In this document: piece after piece, positions 1 to 7,953 of the stretch
Layout: every line of letters begins with the position of its first letter
Position numbering within the stretch: position 1 is the first letter of the stretch
NCBI GenBank assembly: GCA_945861305.1
Contig: CAMATW010000047.1
Location: 1 to 13,315, forward strand
Source of the DNA: Bordetella parapertussis
GTDB lineage: Bacteria; Pseudomonadota; Gammaproteobacteria; Burkholderiales; Burkholderiaceae_C
Direction: 5' to 3'
Length of the DNA stretch: 13,315 bases
The notes under the pieces: generated by a model
Database searches by the model: none
What the model saw: the letters and a program-made list of their open reading frames with translations, nothing else
What the model was told of the DNA's origin: nothing
Program-made: the position numbers and the translations under genes

Positions 1-739
1 TTGGCAATTCCTTGGTGTTTTGCAAACCCAAGATGTTTCTGCTTTTTGGAACAGGCAAGGAAACAATAGCATGGGTTTTTTGTCCGCCCTCGACTTGGTC
101 ATCGCCATGCCAGTCTCGTGGTTGCCGTTGGTCGCAGACTATGCCCGTCACGGCAAAAACAGCCGTACCGCCATGTCTGCCACTTGGCTGGGTTACGCAC
201 TTGCCAATATTTGGTGCTATTCACTTGGTGTTTTGGTTGTGAGTGTTTCTTCGCCAGACATCAACTTGGTTAGTACCTTGTTACTGGCCCAAGGCGGCTT
301 GTTGGCGCTTGGCTTGATTTTGATTGACGAGTTGGACAACGCTTATGGCGATGTGTATTCAGCCTCTCTCAACAGCCACAGCTTACTCAGCCATTGGAGT
401 ATCAAAAAATGGGGGTTGCTGATCGCAGTGGGATGCACCTTGCTTGCCATTGTGTTGCCTATGCACAGCCTAGAGCCGTTTTTGCTAATGCTCAGCTCTG
501 TCTTTATTCCGCTGTACGGCGTGATTTTGGGTCGTGCTGGAAAAGCGCCTCTTTCCAACGCGTCACGCAGCATCTACCTGGTTCCCGCCTTGATTTGGCT
601 GGTCGGCATTGCAGTGTTCCATTTGTCAGCGCAATTCACGCCCCAGTGGGGGTCTGCTCTGCCCAGCTTGGCTGTTAGCCTGAGCTTGGGATGGCTAAGC
701 CGAGCAAGCAAGGCTAAGACTGACGCCTCACATGCATGA
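1..739 (+). CDS. cytX: CytX-like HMP/cytosine permease (NCS1 family), 5' truncated by window
   Basis: This is the C-terminal part of an inner-membrane permease. The frame is open to the left edge, so the true start is outside; about 245 residues remain of a family usually a little over 400 long. It is strongly hydrophobic, with about six or seven membrane segments. A loop with a PVSWLPLVADYAR stretch resembles the W-x-P-x-x-x-D-Y motif of NCS1 nucleobase transporters. CytX members import hydroxymethylpyrimidine for thiamine salvage and sit in thiamine loci, which fits the adjacent thiD kinase. Its last 26 bases overlap the end of thiD on the other strand. The substrate is inferred from context; a cytosine or other nucleobase permease cannot be excluded. 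Any TPP riboswitch controlling it would lie left of the window. Confidence 0.78.
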   Translation, partial: WQFLGVLQTQDVSAFWNRQGNNSMGFLSALDLVIAMPVSWLPLVADYARHGKNSRTAMSATWLGYALANIWCYSLGVLVVSVSSPDINLVSTLLLAQGGLLALGLILIDELDNAYGDVYSASLNSHSLLSHWSIKKWGLLIAVGCTLLAIVLPMHSLEPFLLMLSSVFIPLYGVILGRAGKAPLSNASRSIYLVPALIWLVGIAVFHLSAQFTPQWGSALPSLAVSLSLGWLSRASKAKTDASHA

Positions 740-1556
740 CTTGGGGACCAAAACCATGATTCAAGGGACCGTGGCCTTGTCCAGTGGTCACGCTCGCCCC
801 CGCTTGAATGGCAGCCAAAATATAGCTTCTGGCCTGCACCACAGCCTCTGTCAAATCAAGCCCAAGCGTCCAGTGACTGGCTATCGCAGAAGACAAGGTG
901 CATCCCGTTCCATGCACATTTCGGCTGGTGATGCGCTTGCTGCGCAAGGTACGCGAGGTACCGTCTGCCAACAAAAGCACGTCCACAACATCCTCCCCTT
1001 GCAGGTGTCCGCCTTTGAGCAACACCGATGCAGCGCCCATGGACTGCAAATCCGCACAGGCTTGTCGCAAAGCATTCTCGTCAGGCACGGGTCTGCCCAA
1101 CAGCAAAGCGGCCTCATCCAAATTGGGCGTGATGAGTTGAACCCGGGGAAACAACTCACGCACCAACACAGCGACAGTTTCATCAGCAATCAATTTATCG
1201 CCGCTGGTGGCAACCATCACAGGGTCCAACACCACCCGCTTGAGCTGATAGTGGTCAATGGCCCACGCCACGACCTCGACCACCTCGGGAGAATGCAGCA
1301 TGCCAATTTTGACGGCATCCACCCCAATATCGTCCAACACAGATTGCAGCTGTGCTTTCAAAAACGCAGCAGGAACCGATTGAATAGCTTGCACACCCAG
1401 GGTGTTTTGCGCTGTCAAGGCGGTGATGGCGGTCATACCGTAACAGCCAAGCGCAGCAAAAGTTTTCAAATCGGCTTGTATGCCTGCGCCGCCGCCAGAA
1501 TCAGATCCAGCGATGGTCAAGACACGGGGGTAATGGGCATGAGCAGCAGTGTTCAT
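714..1556 (-). CDS. thiD: Hydroxymethylpyrimidine/phosphomethylpyrimidine kinase ThiD
   Basis: Cytoplasmic kinase that phosphorylates HMP to HMP-P and then to HMP-PP, the pyrimidine substrate of ThiE. The 280-residue length is normal. Visible motifs are AGSDSGGGAGIQAD near residues 16-29 (substrate loop), DPVM at 111-114, TPNLDEA at 143-149, KGGH at 181-184 and HGTGCTLS at 215-222, the anion-hole/nucleotide site with Cys219. The ATG at 1554-1556 gives the usual short N-terminus before the first strand, although the Shine-Dalgarno before it is weak. The gene is divergent from thiO across 53 bp and convergent with cytX, overlapping its 3' end. With CytX it would form an import-and-trap pair for salvaged pyrimidine. 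All key motifs are intact. Confidence 0.95.
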   Translation of the reverse strand: MNTAAHAHYPRVLTIAGSDSGGGAGIQADLKTFAALGCYGMTAITALTAQNTLGVQAIQSVPAAFLKAQLQSVLDDIGVDAVKIGMLHSPEVVEVVAWAIDHYQLKRVVLDPVMVATSGDKLIADETVAVLVRELFPRVQLITPNLDEAALLLGRPVPDENALRQACADLQSMGAASVLLKGGHLQGEDVVDVLLLADGTSRTLRSKRITSRNVHGTGCTLSSAIASHWTLGLDLTEAVVQARSYILAAIQAGASVTTGQGHGPLNHGFGPQVMHVRRQS

Positions 1557-1609
1557 GTCTTGGATTATCGTCAGGTCAAGGTGGCCAGTCTTTCAACGGC
1601 AGGGCATTG

Positions 1610-2683
1610 ATGGCTTCTCAGCATTGTGTCGTTTTGGGGGCTGGCTTGATGGGTCGCTTGATGGCTTGGGCATTGAGTGAGCAAGGCCATGAAGTGCAGG
1701 TTCATGAAGCACAGGCAGTCTCCGTCCAAGGATCCGCTGCTTGGGTTGCGGCCGCGATGCTGGCGCCTTTGGCAGAGTCAGCCATCACCGAACTGAATGT
1801 GGTCAAGATGGGTGCCTATGGCCTCACGCGGTGGCCAAGCTTATTGGCACGACTTCAACAGAAAGTGTATTTCCAACAGCTTGGAACCTTGGTGGTGTGG
1901 CACAGGCAGGACTTGCCTGAAGCCAACAGGTTTGCCAGCAAGCTCGGCGAGACTCGCCAACAGTTGCCTGAGCTTGAAGCGCCGGTTTCCTTGGACCGAC
2001 AGGCGTTGCAAGCGCTAGAGCCGTCTCTGGCCGAGTCATTTCAGCAAGGACTGTTTTTGCCTGGTGAAGCCCAATTGGACAACCGTCAATTGCTGGATGC
2101 CTTGATGCATCAACTCAACAACCCTTTGGTTACCCTTCACTATTCAAGCCAAGTTTCACCAGCGCAATTCACGCAAGCCGATTGGGTCATCGACTGCCGA
2201 GGCATAGGAGCACGAACAGACTGGAACCAATTGCGCGGCGTGAGAGGCGAGGTTGTGCGGGTACACGCACCTGAAGTTGAGTTAAGCCGCCCCTTGAGGC
2301 TTATCCATCCGCGCTACCCCCTATACATTGCGCCCAAACAAGATAGCGTTTTCGTCATTGGGGCTACTGAAATTGAAAGTGATGACACGTCCCCCGCAAG
2401 CGTTCGCTCAAGCCTCGAACTCTTGAGCGCCGCCTACAGCGTACACAAAGGGTTTGCTGAAGCCCGTATTTTAGAAATCAGCGCCCAAGTTCGACCTACA
2501 CTGGCTGACAACCTCCCAGCGATTCGCTTGCAGGGTCAACGCCATATACATATCAATGGTCTTTACCGCCACGGGTTTTTGATCGCGCCTGCCCTGCTTG
2601 ATGCGGCCTTGGGACTGATGGCAGGAAACCACGAGCTCGCTCAATCTTTAGGTATTCGCGTCATGGAGGAAAAGCAGCCATGA
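1610..2683 (+). CDS. thiO: FAD-dependent glycine oxidase ThiO
   Basis: Flavoenzyme of the D-amino-acid-oxidase/DadA fold that oxidises glycine to iminoglycine (dehydroglycine), the donor used by ThiG to build the thiazole ring. The N-terminus carries the dinucleotide-binding GAGLMG (residues 10-15). The C-terminus carries GLYRHGFLIAP (about 317-327), typical of the ThiO FAD/substrate pocket. I chose ATG 1610 over the in-frame TTG at 1607: an AGGG lies about five bases upstream and the product begins directly at the first beta strand. It gives 357 residues, a normal size. The stop overlaps the thiS start as ATGA, so the two are probably translationally coupled. ThiO (rather than the anaerobic tyrosine lyase ThiH) implies an oxygen-dependent route. 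Confidence 0.93.
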   Translation: MASQHCVVLGAGLMGRLMAWALSEQGHEVQVHEAQAVSVQGSAAWVAAAMLAPLAESAITELNVVKMGAYGLTRWPSLLARLQQKVYFQQLGTLVVWHRQDLPEANRFASKLGETRQQLPELEAPVSLDRQALQALEPSLAESFQQGLFLPGEAQLDNRQLLDALMHQLNNPLVTLHYSSQVSPAQFTQADWVIDCRGIGARTDWNQLRGVRGEVVRVHAPEVELSRPLRLIHPRYPLYIAPKQDSVFVIGATEIESDDTSPASVRSSLELLSAAYSVHKGFAEARILEISAQVRPTLADNLPAIRLQGQRHIHINGLYRHGFLIAPALLDAALGLMAGNHELAQSLGIRVMEEKQP

Positions 2684-2877
2684 TGGTTTGGATCAATCAA
2701 AAAAGCTGTGACTTACAACAGGGTTCCACACTGAAAGAGGCGATTGCACTTGCCCACATCAGCCCACCTTTTGCGGCAGCGGTGAACGCTCAATTTGTAC
2801 CAAAAACGCTGTACGACCAAACATTTCTAAACGACAACGACAAAATTGAACTCATTGTTCCCATCACTGGAGGCTAA
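2680..2877 (+). CDS. thiS: Sulfur carrier protein ThiS
   Basis: Small ubiquitin-like sulfur carrier of 65 residues. It ends in the diagnostic Gly-Gly whose C-terminus is adenylated and converted to thiocarboxylate, giving sulfur to ThiG. The start overlaps the thiO stop (ATGA at 2680-2683). A GGAGGA at 2665-2670 is nine bases before ATG 2680; a second in-frame ATG at 2683 is possible and would remove one Met. The last codons (Thr-Gly-Gly) also contain the thiG ribosome binding site. The adenylyltransferase that charges ThiS (ThiF/MoeB type) is not in the window and must be encoded elsewhere. Confidence 0.94.
   Translation: MMVWINQKSCDLQQGSTLKEAIALAHISPPFAAAVNAQFVPKTLYDQTFLNDNDKIELIVPITGG
2869..2873 (+). 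promoter_or_regulatory. thiG Shine-Dalgarno embedded in the thiS Gly-Gly codons
   Basis: GGAGG seven bases before the thiG ATG is formed by the two terminal glycine codons of thiS (GGA GGC). The invariant Gly-Gly end of ThiS therefore doubles as the translation signal for its partner enzyme. Confidence 0.75.
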
Positions 2878-2880
2878 GTC

Positions 2881-3675
2881 ATGCTGACATCAACTGATGA
2901 GTGGTTGCTTTACGGGGAAACATTCAAAAGCAGATTGCTTTTGGGAACTTCGCGCTACCCCTCGCCTGATATTTTGGCCAAGGCCGTGCAATTGGCGCAG
3001 CCTGCCATGCTGACAGCCTCTTTGCGACGTGAGAGTGCCCACGCCCAAGACTCGCCGGTATTTTGGAAACTGCTTCAAAACATGAAAATACCTGTGCTGC
3101 CCAACACCGCCGGTTGCCACTCTGTCGATGAGGTTTACACCACTGCACAAATGGCTCGCGAAGTGTTTGAGACAGACTGGATCAAGCTGGAGTTGATAGG
3201 TGACGACTACACCTTGCAACCTGACACCTTGAATCTGCCATCAGCTGCGGACAAGCTGATCAAACAAGGCTTCAAGGTATTGCCTTACTGCACAGAAGAT
3301 TTGGTGCTTTGCCAGCGATTGGTGGATGTGGGTTGTCAGGCTGTGATGCCATGGGCCGCGCCCATTGGAACGGGCAAAGGTCCTTTGAATGCCTATGCCA
3401 TGCGAACGCTGCGCGAACGATTGGATGTACCCCTGATTGTCGATGCGGGTTTGGGTTTGCCTTCACACGCCTGTACCGTGATGGAATGGGGCTATGACGC
3501 GGTCTTGCTCAACACCGCTGTCGCTCTAGCAAATGATCCTGTCCATATGGCCGAGGCTTTTGCCAATGCAGTCAAAGCCGGAAGATCCGCATTTTTGTCG
3601 GGCGCGATGCAAGCGCACGAATCGGCACAACCCAGCACACCCACTTTGGGCACTCCTTTTTGGCACCACGCATGA
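2881..3675 (+). CDS. thiG: Thiazole synthase ThiG
   Basis: TIM-barrel enzyme that condenses 1-deoxy-D-xylulose 5-phosphate, iminoglycine (from ThiO) and sulfur (from ThiS-thiocarboxylate) into the thiazole phosphate moiety. It has 264 residues, the normal length. Features are TSRYPSP near the N-terminus, the WIKLELIGD segment with the predicted Schiff-base lysine at Lys102, MPWAAPIGTGKG (phosphate-binding loop), VDAGLG and LLNTAVA near the C-terminal end of the barrel. ATG 2881 follows the GGAGG located inside thiS, with only a 3-bp gap after the thiS stop. The stop overlaps the thiE start as ATGA (3672-3675). The last 25 or so residues after LSGAM form a variable tail. Confidence 0.95.
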   Translation: MLTSTDEWLLYGETFKSRLLLGTSRYPSPDILAKAVQLAQPAMLTASLRRESAHAQDSPVFWKLLQNMKIPVLPNTAGCHSVDEVYTTAQMAREVFETDWIKLELIGDDYTLQPDTLNLPSAADKLIKQGFKVLPYCTEDLVLCQRLVDVGCQAVMPWAAPIGTGKGPLNAYAMRTLRERLDVPLIVDAGLGLPSHACTVMEWGYDAVLLNTAVALANDPVHMAEAFANAVKAGRSAFLSGAMQAHESAQPSTPTLGTPFWHHA

Positions 3676-4571
3676 ACAACATCATCCACCACGCAAAATT
3701 GATCGCGTCCCTGCATCCGCAATTGCAAATTGATCACCCACAACCCTTTGAGTCGTTTCTGACGGAACTCGAAACAGGCCACACTCCTGAATACCAGTCT
3801 GCTTGGCTGGGAAGTCGCAGTCTGGGCTTCATCGCCAAAGATGCAGCTTGCATCGCCCATGCTTGGCAAGCACAAAGCCTTCGTTTGCAATCGTTTGATG
3901 CGTCTTTATGGCCTTGCCATGCACAAGACTTTGGCATGGCATTGGCAGTGGACACACCCAGCTTTGCGCCTTGCCCCGACAAATTAGGCCTCTATGCCGT
4001 TGTCCCAGATGCCCAATGGGTTCAGAAAGTGGTGCAACTCGGCGTTCCAACGGTGCAGCTGCGCTTCAAATCCGATGACCCCCGCGCCATCAGCCAACAA
4101 ATCGCCCAATCCGTCAAAGCAGTGGCAGGCACCCCAAGTTTGCTGTTCATCAACGACCACTGGCAACAGGCGATGGACGCGGGTGCTTATGGCGTTCATC
4201 TGGGACAAGAAGACATGCAAGAAGCCCCTCTTCAAACCCTGCGCTCGTCTGGCTTGCGCTTAGGTTTAAGCTCCCATGGTTACAGCGAAATGTTGGCAGC
4301 TTACGCTTGGCGACCAAGCTACATGGCCTTGGGTGCGGTGTTTCCCACCACGCTTAAGAAAATGCAAACCTCACCACAAGGCTTGGGGCGATTGACGCAG
4401 TACGTTCAACTGATGCAACACACGCCCTTGGTGGCGATTGGCGGTATCGATTTGCATTCACTGCCAGCGGTCATGCAAAGTGGGGTTGGCTCGGCGGCTG
4501 TTGTCAGAGCCATCACGGGTGCAGAAGATAGCGCTCAAGCCGTTCGTGCTTTAATGAATTGCATGGCTTAA
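3672..4571 (+). CDS. thiE: Thiamine-phosphate synthase ThiE with about 105-residue N-terminal extension
   Basis: Joins HMP-PP and thiazole phosphate to thiamine phosphate. The catalytic TIM barrel covers roughly residues 105-299: QLRFK at 129-133 (pyrophosphate-binding Arg/Lys), INDHW near 160-164, GVHLGQED at about 174-181, GLSSH, GAVFPTTLKK at about 221-230 and VAIGGI near 257. ATG 3672 was preferred to an upstream in-frame TTG at 3660 because it overlaps the thiG stop (ATGA). No clear Shine-Dalgarno precedes it, so coupling to thiG is likely. Classical ThiE is about 210 residues; this one has 299. The extra N-terminal part holds Trp, Cys and His residues and no motif that I can assign. The frame is continuous, so it is a real fusion or extension. 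The loop before the barrel end (PTTLKKMQTSPQGL) differs slightly from the common PTxTK form. Confidence 0.92.
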   Translation: MNNIIHHAKLIASLHPQLQIDHPQPFESFLTELETGHTPEYQSAWLGSRSLGFIAKDAACIAHAWQAQSLRLQSFDASLWPCHAQDFGMALAVDTPSFAPCPDKLGLYAVVPDAQWVQKVVQLGVPTVQLRFKSDDPRAISQQIAQSVKAVAGTPSLLFINDHWQQAMDAGAYGVHLGQEDMQEAPLQTLRSSGLRLGLSSHGYSEMLAAYAWRPSYMALGAVFPTTLKKMQTSPQGLGRLTQYVQLMQHTPLVAIGGIDLHSLPAVMQSGVGSAAVVRAITGAEDSAQAVRALMNCMA

Positions 4572-4603
4572 ACATGCTGGCATAGAAGCCACTCCCCCTA
4601 TTG

Positions 4604-5821
4604 ATGTTTTCATCTCACTATTCCTCGCTATTTAGCCATAAGGCGTTCATGCGTTTTTGGCTGGCCCGTTTGATGGGTATTTCCGCCAATCAAATGCTCA
4701 TGCTGGGTATTGCTTGGCATATGTACGACATCACTGGCAGCGCTTGGGACTTAGGCTTGGTGGGCTTGTTTCAATTCATCCCCGCCTTGCTGATGGCCTT
4801 GCCAGCGGGACAACTGATCGACCGCCTTCACCGAGGGCGCATCTTTGCCAGCTGCATGTTGTTACAAGGCATGGTCGCCATTGTGCTTTTATGGGCCACA
4901 GTCAATCACATTGAAAGTCGTGAATTGATTTTTACGATTGCCTTGGTGCTGGGCATCAACCGATCTTTTCAAATGCCCTCTCAACAGGCCATCACTCCCC
5001 TGCTTGTGCCCAAAGAATTGCTTCAACGCGCCACTGCGCTGAGCTCTACGGGCGTAGAAATCGCCATCATCGGCGGTCCTGCGGTGGGCGGCGCCATCTA
5101 CACCCAAGGGGCGGCAAGCGTCTATATTTGCTGTGCGGTTTTGTTTGTCTGCGCATTTGTTTTGACCTTGTCAGTGCGATACAAACATCTTCCTTCACAC
5201 TTGGCCGCATCGTGGCATTCACTTTTTGCGGGCTTGCGCTTTGTCATGCAGCGAAAGGTCTTGCTGGGTGCCATTTCTCTGGATTTATTTGCAGTCCTGT
5301 TAGGCGGAGCAACCGCTTTACTGCCAATTTTTGCCAAAGACATACTTCATGGCGGTCCCCAAGAGCTGGGGTATTTACGTGCAGCACCGGCTATGGGCGC
5401 TTTGCTGATGTCCTTGATCATCACCCGCTGGCCCATAGAAAAAGCCATAGGCTACAAATTGCTGGCAGCTGTTGCAGTTTTTGGTTTGGCCAATATTGGT
5501 TTTGGGCTGTCGACGCATTTAGGTTTATCGATGGCGTTTTTGGCCATTGCAGGAGCCGCAGACAACATCAGCGTGGTGACACGTTTGACCTTAATGCAAA
5601 TAGAGACGCCTGACGAGATGCGCGGACGTGTGGCAGCTGTCAATGGCGTGTTTATTGGCGCATCCAATGAATTGGGTGAGTTTGAATCAGGTGCGACCGC
5701 CGCGCTGCTGGGCCCTGTCGGGTCAGTGGTACTGGGCGGCGTGGGGACCATGGTGGTGGCATTGGCTTGGCTAAAGTTGTTTCCAGCTTTAGCCAAACGC
5801 GACACCATGGAGTCCACCTAG
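4604..5821 (+). CDS. MFS transporter, EntS-like exporter type
   Basis: A 405-residue inner-membrane protein with about 12 predicted helices, of the major facilitator superfamily. The sequence GQLIDRLHRGR at residues 69-79 matches the MFS loop 2-3 motif (G-x-x-x-D-R-x-x-R-G-R), and a later PDEMRGRVAAVNG lies in the equivalent loop of the second half. The overall style is that of the EntS/MFS_3 group of exporters. ATG 4604 was chosen over TTG 4601. Its Shine-Dalgarno is weak, and ATG 4650 is an alternative, but the residues before it fit the usual cytoplasmic N-terminus. It follows thiE by 32 bp on the same strand with no terminator between, so cotranscription with the thiamine genes is plausible. 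The substrate is unknown, and a role in thiamine transport is only contextual. Confidence 0.83.
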   Translation: MFSSHYSSLFSHKAFMRFWLARLMGISANQMLMLGIAWHMYDITGSAWDLGLVGLFQFIPALLMALPAGQLIDRLHRGRIFASCMLLQGMVAIVLLWATVNHIESRELIFTIALVLGINRSFQMPSQQAITPLLVPKELLQRATALSSTGVEIAIIGGPAVGGAIYTQGAASVYICCAVLFVCAFVLTLSVRYKHLPSHLAASWHSLFAGLRFVMQRKVLLGAISLDLFAVLLGGATALLPIFAKDILHGGPQELGYLRAAPAMGALLMSLIITRWPIEKAIGYKLLAAVAVFGLANIGFGLSTHLGLSMAFLAIAGAADNISVVTRLTLMQIETPDEMRGRVAAVNGVFIGASNELGEFESGATAALLGPVGSVVLGGVGTMVVALAWLKLFPALAKRDTMEST

Positions 5822-5838
5822 AGCAGCGCAATACCCCA

Positions 5839-6666
5839 TCAATCAAACAAATCAGGCTGATCCTTGGAAATACGAGCCAACAAAGGTTGAAACTGAAACC
5901 AACCCGCATAAGAGGAGCCTACGATGGGAGAAGCTTGTTCTGCCGCAGCCTTGCTGACCATCTTCAGGGGTTTGCCGTGGGAGGCAGCTTCTGCCATCAA
6001 CTGAACTTGGCAGCAACGCTCCATGGCGATGTACCACCAAGCAGCTGCTTCGACAGAGTCTCCCACCGTCAAGAGGCCATGATTTTGTAAAATCACGCCC
6101 TTGTTTTGGCCCAGGGCTTTGGCAATGCGAACCCCCTCTTCAAGCTCAAGGACAACGCCGTCAAAATCGTCATAGACCACATGGTCGTTGTAAAAAGCAC
6201 AGGAGTCGAGAGAAATAATATCCAAAGGTTTGCCAAGCGTTGACCAAGCGCGGCCGTGCGGCGCATGGGTATGCGCTGCAGCCACCACATCGGGGCGGGC
6301 ATGGTGAATCCGCGAGTGAATAGCAAAGGCCGCCTCATTCACAGGCAACACCCCTTCCACCACATTACCGCGGTGGTCTACACGGATCAAATTAGAAACT
6401 TTGATTTGACTGAAATGCACCCCAAAAGGGTTGACCCAAAAAGTGTCTGTGAACTCTGGGTCACGTGCGGTGATGTGTCCTGCAACCCCTTCATCAAAAC
6501 CAAAACGTGAGAACAAGCGAAAAGCTGCTGCCAGCATTTGTTTGCGGTGAACACGCTCGTCTTGCACATTGCTGAACTTAGGGGGCTGGGGTAAAGGTGG
6601 CGACATACCATCACCGAGATTTTGGTGACGGTCATGCATCATGGAAACTTCTGCGGGTGCATTCAT
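5839..6666 (-). CDS. Class II aldolase/adducin family protein
   Basis: A 275-residue cytoplasmic protein of the zinc-dependent class II aldolase/adducin fold (fuculose-phosphate aldolase relatives, including decarboxylases and dehydratases). Visible are GHIT at 63-66, Glu111 in VNEAAFAIH (candidate catalytic acid), the metal ligands His132 and His134 in AHTHAPHGRAW, and a third histidine, His196, in LQNHGLLT. An N-terminal proline-rich leader of about 35 residues precedes the fold. ATG 6664-6666 has AGGAG overlapping the end of the upstream gene (13-bp gap), so it is the last gene of a three-gene operon. It converges on the MFS gene with only 17 bp between stops and no visible terminator. The substrate cannot be read from sequence; with a CoA ligase and a binding protein it is probably part of a catabolic route. 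Confidence 0.88.
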   Translation of the reverse strand: MNAPAEVSMMHDRHQNLGDGMSPPLPQPPKFSNVQDERVHRKQMLAAAFRLFSRFGFDEGVAGHITARDPEFTDTFWVNPFGVHFSQIKVSNLIRVDHRGNVVEGVLPVNEAAFAIHSRIHHARPDVVAAAHTHAPHGRAWSTLGKPLDIISLDSCAFYNDHVVYDDFDGVVLELEEGVRIAKALGQNKGVILQNHGLLTVGDSVEAAAWWYIAMERCCQVQLMAEAASHGKPLKMVSKAAAEQASPIVGSSYAGWFQFQPLLARISKDQPDLFD

Positions 6667-6679
6667 GGTATTTTTTCTC

Positions 6680-7924
6680 CTAGGGTGCGGGTCGTTTCAT
6701 TTGACAAGATGTGGGTTGTGAACTGATGTAGGCGTCCCAAACCGCCTCGGTGCGAAAACCATAGCCCGTATTTTCAGAGTCGTGTTTGACACCTTTGCTG
6801 CCTTGCTTAGCCCAAATACCCAAATACAAAGGCGCTTCGAGTTGATGGTCAGTTTTGCGCATTTTGACTTCACCTAATGGACTTTTATAAGACAGACCTT
6901 CCAACGTGAATGCCACTTTTTTAGGGTCTGTGGACTTGGCCAGTTTGATGGCTTGGAAAAGCATATTCATGGTGTTCCAATGCGCAGCAAAAATAAAATC
7001 TTCGTTGTATTTCTTTTTGTAGGCAATATGAATCTTCTCAAGTTCTGGGGTGTTGGCATTGCTGATCCAGTTCCAAATAACGCCCACTTTGTTTTCTCCC
7101 CAAGAACCCAGTTGTGTGGGTGTTCCCGGGTTGTTGGCGTTCAGAGTGAAGTAGTTCACATTCAAACCAAAGTCTTTAGATGCTTTGAGTAAAAGCGTGA
7201 GGTCACTTCCCCAATTTGAAGTGATGACGGTGTCCGCACCAGTGGCCGCAATTTTGGCAACATAGGGGGCGAAATCTCGAATTTGCGCCATGGGAATGAA
7301 CTCATTGGCAATGATTTGAATATCGGGTCGTTTGCGAGTCAGATACTCCCTGGCGGCTTTTGAGGCCTGTTGTCCATGGATGTAGTCTTGGTTCAAAAGA
7401 TAGACTTTTTTAATGTCTTTTCGATTCACCAAATAAGTGGTCAAGGCTTCCAGTTGCATCTCACTTGAAGGATAAAAACGGAAATGCCAGAAACTGCAAC
7501 GGTCATTGGTCAATAGGGGGTCCATGGCTGAATAGTTCAAATACACCATCGCACGCTCAGGTTCACGCTCGGCCAATTTATTCAGGGCATCCACCAAGGT
7601 CAAAGCCACGCCCGAGCCACCACCTTGGGTAATGAAACGTATGCCTTTGTCAGAAGCGGCCTTGAGCATATTGATGCTCTCTTGGGTTGACCCCTTGTTA
7701 TCAAATTCAACCACCTCAAATTTAGGATCGGCAGGGTCAGACTTGGCATTCAATTGCAAGACCACCTCTTTGAGTTGCCTCAAGGATCCTTGACCTGTCA
7801 AAGCGAAGGGTCCCGACAACACATCGATGAAACCAATCTTGACAGATTCACCTGCTTGCGCGAAGCCACAGCAGAAAATGAACATTGCCACCAAATAACA
7901 TCGAACCCGTGTTAAGAAATGCAT
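6680..7924 (-). CDS. Periplasmic substrate-binding protein of a branched-chain-amino-acid-type ABC transporter
   Basis: A 414-residue type I periplasmic binding protein (LivJ/Peripla_BP_6 family). A signal peptide with a basic start, a hydrophobic core and an AQA cleavage site after about residue 24 directs export; the Cys-Cys in the core does not make a good lipobox. The mature protein starts ESVKIGFIDVLSGPF, the standard first strand and ligand loop of this family. It continues with VYLLNQDYIHGQ and DTVITSNWGSD, typical of the hinge and second lobe. Despite the family name, many members bind aromatic acids, amides or other small carboxylates. It lies 29 bp downstream of the CoA-ligase gene and 13 bp upstream of the aldolase gene. 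No permease or ATPase genes are present here, so the rest of the transporter is elsewhere or the protein works otherwise. Confidence 0.9.
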   Translation of the reverse strand: MHFLTRVRCYLVAMFIFCCGFAQAGESVKIGFIDVLSGPFALTGQGSLRQLKEVVLQLNAKSDPADPKFEVVEFDNKGSTQESINMLKAASDKGIRFITQGGGSGVALTLVDALNKLAEREPERAMVYLNYSAMDPLLTNDRCSFWHFRFYPSSEMQLEALTTYLVNRKDIKKVYLLNQDYIHGQQASKAAREYLTRKRPDIQIIANEFIPMAQIRDFAPYVAKIAATGADTVITSNWGSDLTLLLKASKDFGLNVNYFTLNANNPGTPTQLGSWGENKVGVIWNWISNANTPELEKIHIAYKKKYNEDFIFAAHWNTMNMLFQAIKLAKSTDPKKVAFTLEGLSYKSPLGEVKMRKTDHQLEAPLYLGIWAKQGSKGVKHDSENTGYGFRTEAVWDAYISSQPTSCQMKRPAP

Positions 7925-7953
7925 ATTGCCGCCTTTGAAAAATAGTGAGCCAA

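Noticed and set aside
1557..1609. Possible TPP riboswitch between thiD and thiO
   Set aside because: Only 53 bp are available and the conserved CTGAGA / ACCTGATC-type THI-box segments are absent. A GATAAT on the minus strand is a possible -10 for thiD, but no -35 lies at normal spacing.
732..1610. 292-codon plus-strand open frame opposite thiD
   Set aside because: It is fully antisense to a ThiD with all motifs intact, and its translation is rich in His, Gln and Arg with no recognisable domain.
5822..5838. Terminator between the convergent MFS and aldolase genes
   Set aside because: The 17-bp gap has no hairpin or T run.
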